Source: Caulobacteraceae bacterium
GTDB lineage: Bacteria > Pseudomonadota > Alphaproteobacteria > Caulobacterales > Caulobacteraceae
Length of the DNA: 5,273 nt
NCBI GenBank assembly: GCA_947456005.1
Contig: CANGRP010000186.1
Location: forward strand, 1-5,273
Direction: 5' to 3'
Of the stretch, positions 1-5,273 are shown one piece after another (position 1 is the stretch's first letter; each line of letters starts with the position of its first letter). A program made the position numbers and the translations under genes. A model generated the notes under the pieces. The model was not told where the DNA came from. It was given only the letters and a program-made list of their open reading frames with translations, and searched no databases.

Positions 1-60
1 AACCCCGCCCATCCCCACAGTCTAGCCCCTCCGGAGGCCAGGCGGAAAGGGACCCCGGAA

Positions 61-67
61 GAGAGGA
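61..67 (+). promoter_or_regulatory. Ribosome binding site of glmS
   Basis: The purine-rich GAGAGGA lies 7 bases before the ATG at 75. It is a good Shine-Dalgarno match and supports that start. The rest of the leader (1-60) shows no convincing promoter, no ribozyme and no riboswitch. A 10-base palindrome, CCTCCGGAGG, sits at 28-37, but it is short and has no T-run after it. Confidence 0.65.
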
Positions 68-74
68 CCAGCCC

Positions 75-1892
75 ATGTGCGGCATCATCGGCATCGTCGG
101 CAGGGCGCCCGTCCAGGAGCGGCTGATCGAGACCCTGCGGCGGCTCGAATATCGCGGCTATGATTCCGCCGGCGTGGCCATGGTCGAAGGCGGCAAGGTC
201 GGCCGGCGGCGGGCCCAGGGCAAGATCCGGGCGCTGGAGGATGTCCTGCGGGACCAGCCCCTCGACGGCCTGACCGGGGTGGGCCACACCCGCTGGGCCA
301 CGCACGGCGCGCCCTCCGAGACCAACGCCCACCCGCAACGGGCGGGGCGGGTGACCCTGGTCCACAATGGCATCATCGAGAACTTCGCCGAGCTGAAGGC
401 AGAGCTGGCCGCCGAGGGCCGCACCTTCGAGAGCGAGACCGACACCGAGGTCATTCCCCACCTCATCGACCGGGCCCTGGCGGGGGGCGCTGCGCCCCTC
501 GACGCCCTCAAGCAGACCCTCGACCGCCTGCGCGGGGCCTTCGCCCTGGCCGTCCTCATCGAAGGCGAGGACGAACTCATCCTCGGCGCCCGGCGCGGCA
601 GCCCCCTGGTGGTCGGCTATGGCGACGGCGAGATGTACCTGGGCAGCGACGCCCTGGCCGTCGGCCCGATGACCAACCGCATCGCCTATCTCGACGAGGG
701 CGACTTCGTGGCCATCGACCGGACCACGGCGCGGATTTTCGACGCCGAAGGCCGGCCGGTCACCCGGCAGATCCGCATCATCCCCCCCGCCGCCGCCCTG
801 GTGGAGAAGGGCAATTACCGGCACTTCATGGAAAAGGAGATCCATGACCAGCCGGGCGCCTGCCAGCACACCCTGTCGGCCTATCTCGACCCGGTCTCCG
901 GCCGGGCCCGGGCGCCCGACGGCCTGGATTTCAGCCGTGTCGACCGGATCCAGATCGTGGCCTGCGGCACGGCCTACTATGCCGGCCTGATCAGCCGCTA
1001 CCTGTTCGAGTCCCTGGCGCGGATCCCCGTCGACATCGATGTCGCTTCCGAGCTCCGCTACCGCGCCCCGCCGGCTCATAAGGGTACGCACTGCATCGCC
1101 GTCTCCCAGTCGGGCGAGACCGCCGACACCCTGGCGGCCCTGCGCTGGTGCCGCGACCAGGGCCTGGGCACGGCGGCCGTGGTCAACGTCCACACCAGCA
1201 CCATGGCCCGGGAGGCCGACATCCTGTTGCCCACCCACGCCGGCCCCGAGATCGGCGTGGCCTCCACCAAGGCCTTCACCAGCCAGGTGGCCGCCCTGAC
1301 CGCCCTGGCCGTGGCCGCCGCGTCCGCCAAGGGCCGGATCGACGCCGCCGAGGAGGCGCGGCTGACCAAGCTGCTGCTGGAGGCGCCGCGCCTGATCTCC
1401 GGCGCCCTGGCCCTGGAGGACCAGATCCGCGCCCTCGCGCCCGAACTCGCCAAGGCCCGGGACGTGCTCTACTTCGGTCGCGGCGTCATGTCGGCCCTGG
1501 CCCTCGAGGGCGCCCTGAAGCTCAAGGAGATCAGCTACATCCATGCCGAGGGCTATCCCGCCGGCGAGCTGAAGCATGGCCCCATCGCCCTGATCGACGA
1601 GGCGACCCCGGTCATCGTCCTGGCCCCCTCCGACGCCCTCTTCGAGAAGACCGTCTCGAACACCGCCGAGGTCATGGCCCGGGGCGGCCCGGTCATCTTC
1701 ATCACGGACGAGGAGGGCGCCCGCCGCGCCCCGGCCGGGGTCCGCCTGATCGTCACCCCCGGCTGCGACGACATCGTCGCCCCCCTGGTCTACGCCGTCC
1801 CCATCCAGATGCTGGCCTACTATGTCGCCGTCCAGAAGGGCGCCGACGTCGACCAGCCCCGCAACCTCGCCAAGTCGGTGACGGTGGAATAG
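75..1892 (+). CDS. glmS: Glutamine--fructose-6-phosphate aminotransferase (isomerizing)
   Basis: This cytoplasmic enzyme makes glucosamine-6-phosphate from fructose-6-phosphate and glutamine, the first committed step toward UDP-GlcNAc for peptidoglycan and lipopolysaccharide. The protein has 605 residues, close to the 609 of E. coli GlmS. It starts MCGIIGIVG, so removal of Met exposes the N-terminal nucleophile Cys2 of the class II glutamine amidotransferase domain (about 2-220). That domain also shows HTRWATHG at 71-78, NGI at 98-100 and TDTE at 122-125. The first sugar isomerase (SIS) domain (about 285-425) has CGTAYYAG at 297-304, SQSGETADT at 344-352 and STKA at 397-400. The second (about 455-590) has ALEGALKLKE at 476-485 and AEGYPAGELKHGP at 491-503. 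Glu485, His501 and Lys600 match the E. coli isomerase residues Glu488, His504 and Lys603 (numbered without Met). The C-terminus PRNLAKSVTVE is canonical. The start is fixed by Cys2 and a good Shine-Dalgarno site. All key residues are intact. The next gene begins 11 bp downstream, so co-transcription is likely. Confidence 0.98.
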   Translation: MCGIIGIVGRAPVQERLIETLRRLEYRGYDSAGVAMVEGGKVGRRRAQGKIRALEDVLRDQPLDGLTGVGHTRWATHGAPSETNAHPQRAGRVTLVHNGIIENFAELKAELAAEGRTFESETDTEVIPHLIDRALAGGAAPLDALKQTLDRLRGAFALAVLIEGEDELILGARRGSPLVVGYGDGEMYLGSDALAVGPMTNRIAYLDEGDFVAIDRTTARIFDAEGRPVTRQIRIIPPAAALVEKGNYRHFMEKEIHDQPGACQHTLSAYLDPVSGRARAPDGLDFSRVDRIQIVACGTAYYAGLISRYLFESLARIPVDIDVASELRYRAPPAHKGTHCIAVSQSGETADTLAALRWCRDQGLGTAAVVNVHTSTMAREADILLPTHAGPEIGVASTKAFTSQVAALTALAVAAASAKGRIDAAEEARLTKLLLEAPRLISGALALEDQIRALAPELAKARDVLYFGRGVMSALALEGALKLKEISYIHAEGYPAGELKHGPIALIDEATPVIVLAPSDALFEKTVSNTAEVMARGGPVIFITDEEGARRAPAGVRLIVTPGCDDIVAPLVYAVPIQMLAYYVAVQKGADVDQPRNLAKSVTVE

Positions 1893-1903
1893 GCGCCGCC
1901 ACG

Positions 1904-2557
1904 ATGTACCTGCCCGATCACTTCGAGGAGGTCCGGCCTGAGGTCCTGTGGGACCTTGTGGCGCGCCATCCGCTCGGCCTCATCATCACCGCCGGGCCGG
2001 AGGGGCCCATGGCCTCGCCCCTGCCCTTCCTGCGCGGGGAGGGGGAGGCGGACCGCGCCGTCCTGACCGCCCACATGGCCCGCGCCAACCCCCACGCCGC
2101 CGCCCTGACCGAGGGCCTGGACGCCCTGGTCATCTTCCGGGGCGCGGAGACCTATGTCTCGCCCGGCTGGTATCCCTCCAAGGCCGAGACGGGCCGGGTG
2201 GTTCCGACCTGGAACTACGAGATGGTCCAGGTCCGGGGCCGGATCGGCCTGAAGCCCGGAGCCGACTGGCTGGCGGCCCAGGTCGACGCCCTCACCCGCG
2301 CCCAGGAAGACCGGCGGCCCCGGCCCTGGGCCGTCTCCGACGCCCCGCCCGCCTTCATCGCGTCCCAGCTCCGGGGCATGATCGGCCTCGAGATCGAGAT
2401 CACCGAAATCCGCGGCAAGTGGAAGATGAGCCAGAACCGCCCCCTCCCCGACATGGCCGGCGTCGCCCGCGGCCTCGCCGATCCGGACGACCCGCACCAC
2501 AACCCCGCCGCCGCCGCCCTCGTCGCCGAGCGGCTGGCGGGGCGGGAGGGCTCATGA
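1904..2557 (+). CDS. PaiB-like FMN-binding split-barrel protein
   Basis: This 217-residue protein belongs to the PaiB family (FMN-binding negative transcriptional regulator, split beta-barrel fold). Family landmarks in order are MYLPDHF at the start, HPLGLIIT at 22-29, HMARANP at 57-63, YVSPGWYPSK at 84-93, VVPTWNY at 99-105, PWAVSDAP at 141-148 and GKWKMSQNR at 171-179. The name comes from Bacillus subtilis, where paiB lies beside paiA and affects sporulation and protease genes. A DNA-binding role is not obvious from this sequence, and a flavin- or heme-linked enzymatic or binding role is equally possible. The usual A-x-H-x-P near the first strand reads ASPLP here (37-41). The ATG at 1904 is chosen because MYxPxxF is the usual family N-terminus. 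No strong Shine-Dalgarno site precedes it, so translation probably depends on coupling to glmS 11 bp upstream. Its stop overlaps the start of the PhzF gene. Family assignment is firm; function is uncertain. Confidence 0.93.
   Translation: MYLPDHFEEVRPEVLWDLVARHPLGLIITAGPEGPMASPLPFLRGEGEADRAVLTAHMARANPHAAALTEGLDALVIFRGAETYVSPGWYPSKAETGRVVPTWNYEMVQVRGRIGLKPGADWLAAQVDALTRAQEDRRPRPWAVSDAPPAFIASQLRGMIGLEIEITEIRGKWKMSQNRPLPDMAGVARGLADPDDPHHNPAAAALVAERLAGREGS
2544..2550 (+). promoter_or_regulatory. Ribosome binding site of the PhzF gene
   Basis: GGGAGGG lies inside the last codons of the PaiB gene, 3 bases before the ATG at 2554. The spacing is short, but together with the ATGA stop-start overlap it supports this start and translational coupling. 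Confidence 0.5.
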
Positions 2558-3393
2558 CCCAACGCCGTTTCCAGCAGATCGACGTCTTCGCCTCGGGGCC
2601 CTTGAACGGCAACCCGTTGGCGGTGGTGCATGACGCGCAGGGCCTGTCCGAGGCGCAGATGGCCGCCTTCGCCCGCTGGACGAACCTGTCCGAGACCACC
2701 TTCCTGCTGCCACCGACGGATCCCGGCGCCGACTACCGGGTGCGGATCTTCACCCCCAAGGGGGAGCTGCCCTTCGCCGGGCATCCGACCCTGGGCTCCT
2801 GCCGGGCCTGGCTGTCGGCGGGGGGCCGGCCGCGGGCGCCCGGGCGGGTGATCCAGGAGTGCGGCGTAGGCCTCGTTCCCGTGCGGATCGACGGCGAGGA
2901 CCTGGCCTTTGCGGCTCCGCCCCTGCGGCGCACGGGGCCCGTCGAGCCGGAGGTCCTGGCGCAGATCTGCGGGACCCTCGGCCTGCCGGAGGGGGCGATC
3001 CTGGACCACCAGTGGATCGACAACGGGCCGGGCTGGTGCGCCGTCCTGCTGGACAGCGTCGAGCGGGCGCTGTCGGTGCGGCCCGACCCGGCCCTGTTCG
3101 GCGACCTGAAGCTGGGCGTGGCGGCCCTGCACCCGCCGGGCGGGCCAGCGGCCCTGGAGGTTCGGGCCTTCTTCTCCGATGGGGTCCTGACCGAGGACCC
3201 GGTGACCGGCAGCCTGAACGCCGGCCTCGCCCAGTGGCTGATCGGCGCCGGGCGCCTGCCGCCGCGCTATGTGGCCAGCCAGGGCGCGGCGCTCCGCCGG
3301 GCGGGCCGGATCACCGTCTCGGCGGAGGCCGACGGGACCTGGATCGGCGGCCGGGCCGTGATCGTTCTGGAAGGAAGCGCCGCCCTCGACTAA
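2554..3393 (+). CDS. PhzF family isomerase/epimerase
   Basis: This 279-residue protein belongs to the PhzF family (YddE/YHI9-like, diaminopimelate-epimerase fold), which usually runs to about 260-300 residues. The N-terminal half has DVFASGPLNGNPLAVV at 10-25, NLSETTF at 44-50 and FAGHPTLG at 74-81. The C-terminal half has EDPVTGS at 214-220. By eye, Glu47, His77, Asp215 and Ser220 correspond to Glu45, His74, Asp208 and Ser213 of Pseudomonas PhzF, so the acid-base machinery for proton transfer looks complete. PhzF itself isomerises trans-2,3-dihydro-3-hydroxyanthranilate in phenazine synthesis. No other phenazine genes are here, so a housekeeping or unknown isomerase role is more likely and the phzF symbol is withheld. 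The residue two past that Ser, often His in the family (GSAH), is Asn here (GSLN), a variant also known in relatives. Its start overlaps the PaiB stop by 4 bases. Confidence 0.94.
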   Translation: MTQRRFQQIDVFASGPLNGNPLAVVHDAQGLSEAQMAAFARWTNLSETTFLLPPTDPGADYRVRIFTPKGELPFAGHPTLGSCRAWLSAGGRPRAPGRVIQECGVGLVPVRIDGEDLAFAAPPLRRTGPVEPEVLAQICGTLGLPEGAILDHQWIDNGPGWCAVLLDSVERALSVRPDPALFGDLKLGVAALHPPGGPAALEVRAFFSDGVLTEDPVTGSLNAGLAQWLIGAGRLPPRYVASQGAALRRAGRITVSAEADGTWIGGRAVIVLEGSAALD

Positions 3394-3409
3394 GGTAGGG
3401 ACCGGAAAC

Positions 3410-3414
3410 GGAGG
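3410..3414 (+). promoter_or_regulatory. Ribosome binding site of galU
   Basis: GGAGG sits 5 bases before the ATG at 3420, within the purine-rich run AACGGAGG (3407-3414). It is among the strongest Shine-Dalgarno sites in the window and fixes the galU start. The 26 bp gap (3394-3419) shows no terminator hairpin and is too short for a separate promoter, although one could lie inside the PhzF gene. Confidence 0.7.
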
Positions 3415-3419
3415 CGTCC

Positions 3420-4298
3420 ATGTCAGGCAAGGTGCGCAAGGCGGTGCTGCCGGTGGGGGGGCTGGGCACGCGGGTGCTGCCCGCCGCCAAGGTCACGCCC
3501 AAGGAAATGCTGAACGTCGTCGACCGGCCGATCCTGTCCTACATCATCGAGGAGGGCCGGGCGGCGGGCATAGAGCACTTCGTCTTCGTCACCGGCCGCG
3601 GCAAGGGCGCCATCGAGGACTATTTCGACCACCACGTCGAACTCGAAGCCCAGCTGGAGGCCAAGGGCAAGCTCGACGTCCTGGCCGACATCCGCCGCGA
3701 CCTGCCGAAGCCGGGCGAGATGAGCTTTGTGCGCCAGATGGCGCCCCTGGGCCTGGGTCACGCCGTCTGGTGCGCCCGGGACATCATCGGCGACGAGCCC
3801 TTCGCCGTCATGCTGCCGGACAGTCCGATGATGGCCGAGCCGGGCGCCCTGGCCCAGGCAATAGCGGCCTTCGAGCAGGTCGGCGGCAACATCGTCGTTG
3901 TCGAGCCGGCGCCGGAGGGCCAGGCCCACAAGTACGGCATCGTGGCCCTCGACGGACAGTCGGGCCGCCTGAACCGAATGACCGGTATGGTCGAGAAGCC
4001 TGCGCCGGGGACCGAGCCGTCCAATCTTTTCATTTCCGGTAGGTACGTCCTCCAGCCCGAAATCTTCGATCGGCTCGCCATGCACCGGAAGGGCGCCGGC
4101 GGCGAGATCCAGCTGACCGACGCCATGGCCGACCTGATGGCCGACCAGGCCTTCCACGCCCTGGAGTACGACGGCATCACCTATGACTGCGGCGACAAGC
4201 TGGGCCTCCTGCGGGCCAATGTCGCCTACGCCCTGAAGCGGCCCGACCTGGCCGAGGGGGCCCGGGCGGTCCTGAAGGACCTGCTGGGCGAAGGGTGA
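3420..4298 (+). CDS. galU: UTP--glucose-1-phosphate uridylyltransferase
   Basis: This cytoplasmic enzyme makes UDP-glucose and pyrophosphate from glucose-1-phosphate and UTP, supplying exopolysaccharide, lipopolysaccharide and glycan synthesis. The 292-residue length is normal for bacterial GalU. The nucleotide-binding loop is KAVLPVGGLGTRVLPAAK (7-24), followed by PKEML at 27-31. Then come PLGLGHAVW at 109-117, LPD at 132-134 with the likely metal-binding Asp134, VEKP at 191-194, GGEIQLTDA at 227-235 and DCGDKLG at 256-262. The usual LPATK reads LPAAK, and the usual KEMLPVVDKP reads KEMLNVVDRP. These are mild departures that leave the catalytic residues in place. RfbA-like thymidylyltransferases share the fold, but the PKEML and DCGDKLG motifs favour GalU. 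The gene has its own strong Shine-Dalgarno site. Its stop overlaps the GTG of the SDR gene. Two ATA codons (residues 51 and 148) and a local cluster of AT-ending codons near 4022-4046 stand out from the neighbours. Confidence 0.96.
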   Translation: MSGKVRKAVLPVGGLGTRVLPAAKVTPKEMLNVVDRPILSYIIEEGRAAGIEHFVFVTGRGKGAIEDYFDHHVELEAQLEAKGKLDVLADIRRDLPKPGEMSFVRQMAPLGLGHAVWCARDIIGDEPFAVMLPDSPMMAEPGALAQAIAAFEQVGGNIVVVEPAPEGQAHKYGIVALDGQSGRLNRMTGMVEKPAPGTEPSNLFISGRYVLQPEIFDRLAMHRKGAGGEIQLTDAMADLMADQAFHALEYDGITYDCGDKLGLLRANVAYALKRPDLAEGARAVLKDLLGEG

Positions 4299-5137
4299 GG
4301 CTCCTCGTCTTCGGCTTCGGCTATTCGGCCCGCGCCCTGGCTGCGCGGGCGCCCGGTGACCTGCACATCACCGCGACCGTGCGCACCCCCCTCCCCGACC
4401 CCTGGCGGGACGCCGTCGAGACGGTGTCGGTGCACGACCACGACGCCCTGGCGACGGCCCTGCGAGGCGCCGACGCCCTCCTCGTCACCGCCGCCACCGA
4501 CCCGGAGACCGGCCTTTGCCCCGGCTTCCAGACCCTGGCCCCGCACCTCGCCCCCGGGTCCGGACCGGGCTGGATCGGCTACCTCTCCACCACCGGCGTC
4601 TACGGCGACCGGGGCGGGCGCTGGGTGCGCGAGACCAGCCGCACGGCCCCCGCCTCCGAGACCTCGCGACGCCGCGTGGCGGCGGAGGCGGCCTGGGCCT
4701 CGACGGGCCGGCCCCTGGCCGTTCTCCGGCTTCCGGGCATCTACGGCCCCGGCCGTTCGGCCCTGGACCGGGTGCGCGACGGGACCGCCCGGCGGATGAC
4801 GGCGCCAGGGCAGGTGTTCAGCCGCATCCATGTGGACGACCTGGCCGACGGCCTCGCCGCCGCCCTGGCCCGGCCGGAAAGGACCGGCGTCTTCAACCTC
4901 TGCGACGATGAGCCCGCGCCGGCCGCCGACGTGACCCTGGAGGCCTGCCGCCTGCTGGGCGTCGAGCCGCCGCCGGAAACGCCCCTGGACCTGGAGGCCC
5001 TGACCCCCGCCGCCCGGCGCTTCTGGGCCGAGAGCAAGCGGGTTTCCAACGCCCGGGCCAAGGCGGCCCTCGGCTGGCGCCCCGCCCACCCCACCTATCG
5101 CGAGGGCCTGGCGGCTATCCTCGCCGCCGGCGGCTAG
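4295..5137 (+). CDS. Atypical SDR family NAD(P)-dependent epimerase/dehydratase-like protein (YeeZ type)
   Basis: This 280-residue protein has a Rossmann fold of the atypical short-chain dehydrogenase type resembling E. coli YeeZ (about 274 residues). The dinucleotide loop is GFGYSARALA at 7-16, and a basic residue ends the second strand (TVR, 28-30), which may favour NADP(H). YLSTTGVYGD at 96-105, LRLPGIYGPGRS at 145-154, RIHVDDLA at 177-184 and VFNLCDDEP at 199-207 follow the order of extended SDR sugar epimerases. The catalytic YxxxK is missing: the stretch SETSRRRVAAE (121-131) carries Thr123 and Arg127 where Tyr and Lys would align. It may bind a nucleotide or sugar nucleotide without classical SDR catalysis; the substrate is unknown. 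The GTG start is chosen because the glycine loop follows at once and the next in-frame ATG is far inside. The start overlaps the galU stop as GTGA, implying translational coupling. The stop codon lies at an IS630 insertion junction, so the extreme C-terminus may be altered. Confidence 0.9.
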   Translation: MRLLVFGFGYSARALAARAPGDLHITATVRTPLPDPWRDAVETVSVHDHDALATALRGADALLVTAATDPETGLCPGFQTLAPHLAPGSGPGWIGYLSTTGVYGDRGGRWVRETSRTAPASETSRRRVAAEAAWASTGRPLAVLRLPGIYGPGRSALDRVRDGTARRMTAPGQVFSRIHVDDLADGLAAALARPERTGVFNLCDDEPAPAADVTLEACRLLGVEPPPETPLDLEALTPAARRFWAESKRVSNARAKAALGWRPAHPTYREGLAAILAAGG

Positions 5138-5150
5138 AGCGTTTCCTGAT
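5138..5150 (+). repeat. Terminal copy of an IS-end repeat
   Basis: AGCGTTTCCTGAT at the presumed left tip of the IS matches AGCGGTTTCTGAT at 5181-5193 in 11 of 13 positions, in direct orientation. It may be the outer part of a transposase binding site. The function is inferred. Confidence 0.5.
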
Positions 5151-5180
5151 CTGATTGAATCGTTGGGGATTCCCATGAGG

Positions 5181-5193
5181 AGCGGTTTCTGAT
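5181..5193 (+). repeat. Internal copy of the IS-end repeat
   Basis: AGCGGTTTCTGAT repeats the terminal 13-mer 43 bases inward, which is close to four helical turns. It lies before the transposase start, so it could be a second transposase contact or an autoregulatory site. The repeat is short and imperfect, so chance is possible. Confidence 0.4.
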
Positions 5194-5213
5194 TCACCCT
5201 TTCGACCGGGTAT

Positions 5214-5218
5214 GGAGG
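5214..5218 (+). promoter_or_regulatory. Ribosome binding site of the IS630 transposase
   Basis: GGAGG lies 9 bases before the ATG at 5228, and a second purine run, GGGAGGG (5221-5227), abuts that ATG. Together they support the start at 5228 over the out-of-frame ATG at 5212. Confidence 0.5.
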
Positions 5219-5227
5219 CCGGGAGGG

Positions 5228-5273
5228 ATGAGCAAGGTGCTGTCGATGGACCTGCGGGAGCGGGTGTTGGGTG
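5228..5273 (+). CDS. IS630-family transposase, N-terminal fragment (runs off the window)
   Basis: Only 15 codons are visible, reading MSKVLSMDLRERVLG. The S-x-DLRERV pattern is the typical start of IS630-family transposases in alphaproteobacteria, just before the first helix of the N-terminal helix-turn-helix that binds the IS ends. The catalytic DDE domain and any frameshift signal lie beyond the window, so it cannot be said whether the gene is intact. It is oriented like the upstream genes, and read-through from galU-SDR could transcribe it. A cluster of purines just upstream serves as the Shine-Dalgarno site. The assignment rests on a short but characteristic peptide and on the IS-like sequence before it. 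Confidence 0.8.
   Translation, partial: MSKVLSMDLRERVLG

Larger units (their letters stand above)
5137..5273 (+). mobile_element. Left end of an IS630-family insertion sequence (cut by window end)
   Basis: Directly after the TA at 5135-5136 the composition drops from very GC-rich coding DNA to AT-richer sequence beginning GAGCGTTTCCTGATC. Ninety bases after the SDR stop, an IS630-type transposase starts. IS630 elements belong to the Tc1/mariner superfamily and insert at TA, which they duplicate, so the left boundary is placed just after that TA. The end region holds two odd palindromes: GATT-G-AATC (5153-5161) and GGGA-T-TCCC (5166-5174). It also holds a near-repeat of the terminal sequence. 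The right end, the matching inverted repeat and the second TA are outside the window, so the boundary is inferred. Confidence 0.75.

Noticed and set aside
2..25. Possible tail of an upstream gene ending in TAG at 23-25
   Set aside because: Only seven codons are visible, with no recognisable sequence, so coding cannot be told from leader DNA.
28..37. CCTCCGGAGG palindrome before glmS as a terminator or operator
   Set aside because: It is a ten-base GC palindrome with no loop, no T-run and no second copy. Such palindromes are common by chance at this GC content.
1..74. A glmS ribozyme-type riboswitch in the leader
   Set aside because: The leader in view is too short, and no ribozyme core is visible. 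That ribozyme is typical of Firmicutes, not of alphaproteobacteria.
1148..1903. Long open extension upstream of, and in frame with, the PaiB gene, overlapping the 3' half of glmS
   Set aside because: The translated extension is Arg/Gly/Pro-rich without motifs and is out of frame with glmS. The family N-terminus MYLPDHF marks the true start at 1904.
1948..2553. Open extension upstream of, and in frame with, the PhzF gene, suggesting a longer protein
   Set aside because: The extension is an out-of-frame shadow of the PaiB gene. The PhzF fold starts at the ATG at 2554, which has a nearby Shine-Dalgarno site.
1820..3132. Overlapping - strand open frames (1820-2500 and 2215-3132) opposite the PaiB and PhzF genes
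   Set aside because: These show low-complexity composition and no family motifs, and the + strand genes explain the region fully.
3423..4157. A 244-codon open frame on the - strand opposite galU
   Set aside because: It is a mirror of galU codons with no recognisable domain, and the + strand carries every GalU motif.
4226..5197. A 323-codon open frame on the - strand opposite the SDR gene
   Set aside because: Its product is low-complexity, rich in Gly, Arg, Ala and Pro with no recognisable motif. It lies antisense to a clear Rossmann-fold gene. Long antisense frames are expected in DNA this GC-rich.

Overview
The window is very GC-rich with strong G/C preference at third codon positions. It is densely packed with five complete genes, all on the + strand. 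The protein types and this composition fit an alphaproteobacterium. Caulobacterales (Caulobacter, Phenylobacterium or Brevundimonas-like) is my best guess, but this is an impression from protein style and not a proven assignment.

Layout: 1-74 is a short leader with a good Shine-Dalgarno site. 75-1892 is glmS, glucosamine-6-phosphate synthase. 1904-2557 is a PaiB-like FMN-binding split-barrel protein, 11 bp after glmS. 2554-3393 is a PhzF-family isomerase/epimerase whose ATG overlaps the paiB stop (ATGA). 3420-4298 is galU, UTP-glucose-1-phosphate uridylyltransferase, with its own strong Shine-Dalgarno site after a 26 bp gap. 4295-5137 is an atypical short-chain dehydrogenase (SDR) of the YeeZ type whose GTG start overlaps the galU stop (GTGA). 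From about 5137 to the window end lies the left end of an IS630-family insertion sequence, with the first 15 codons of its transposase; the rest is outside the window.

The spacing suggests one or two transcription units: glmS-paiB-phzF and galU-SDR, possibly joined. I see no terminator between them. GlmS and GalU both feed nucleotide-sugar supply for the envelope (the UDP-GlcNAc precursor and UDP-glucose). The galU-coupled SDR looks like a sugar-nucleotide-epimerase relative that has lost its catalytic Tyr/Lys. PaiB and PhzF form a translationally coupled pair of unknown joint role.

No clearly new system is visible. The points most worth a second look are the IS630 insertion whose TA target lies inside the SDR stop codon, the paired repeats in the IS end, the TxxxR in place of YxxxK in the SDR, and the tight paiB-phzF coupling. 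The gaps between the five genes are 26 bp or less. The longest stretch without a gene is the 90 bp of IS end at 5138-5227.
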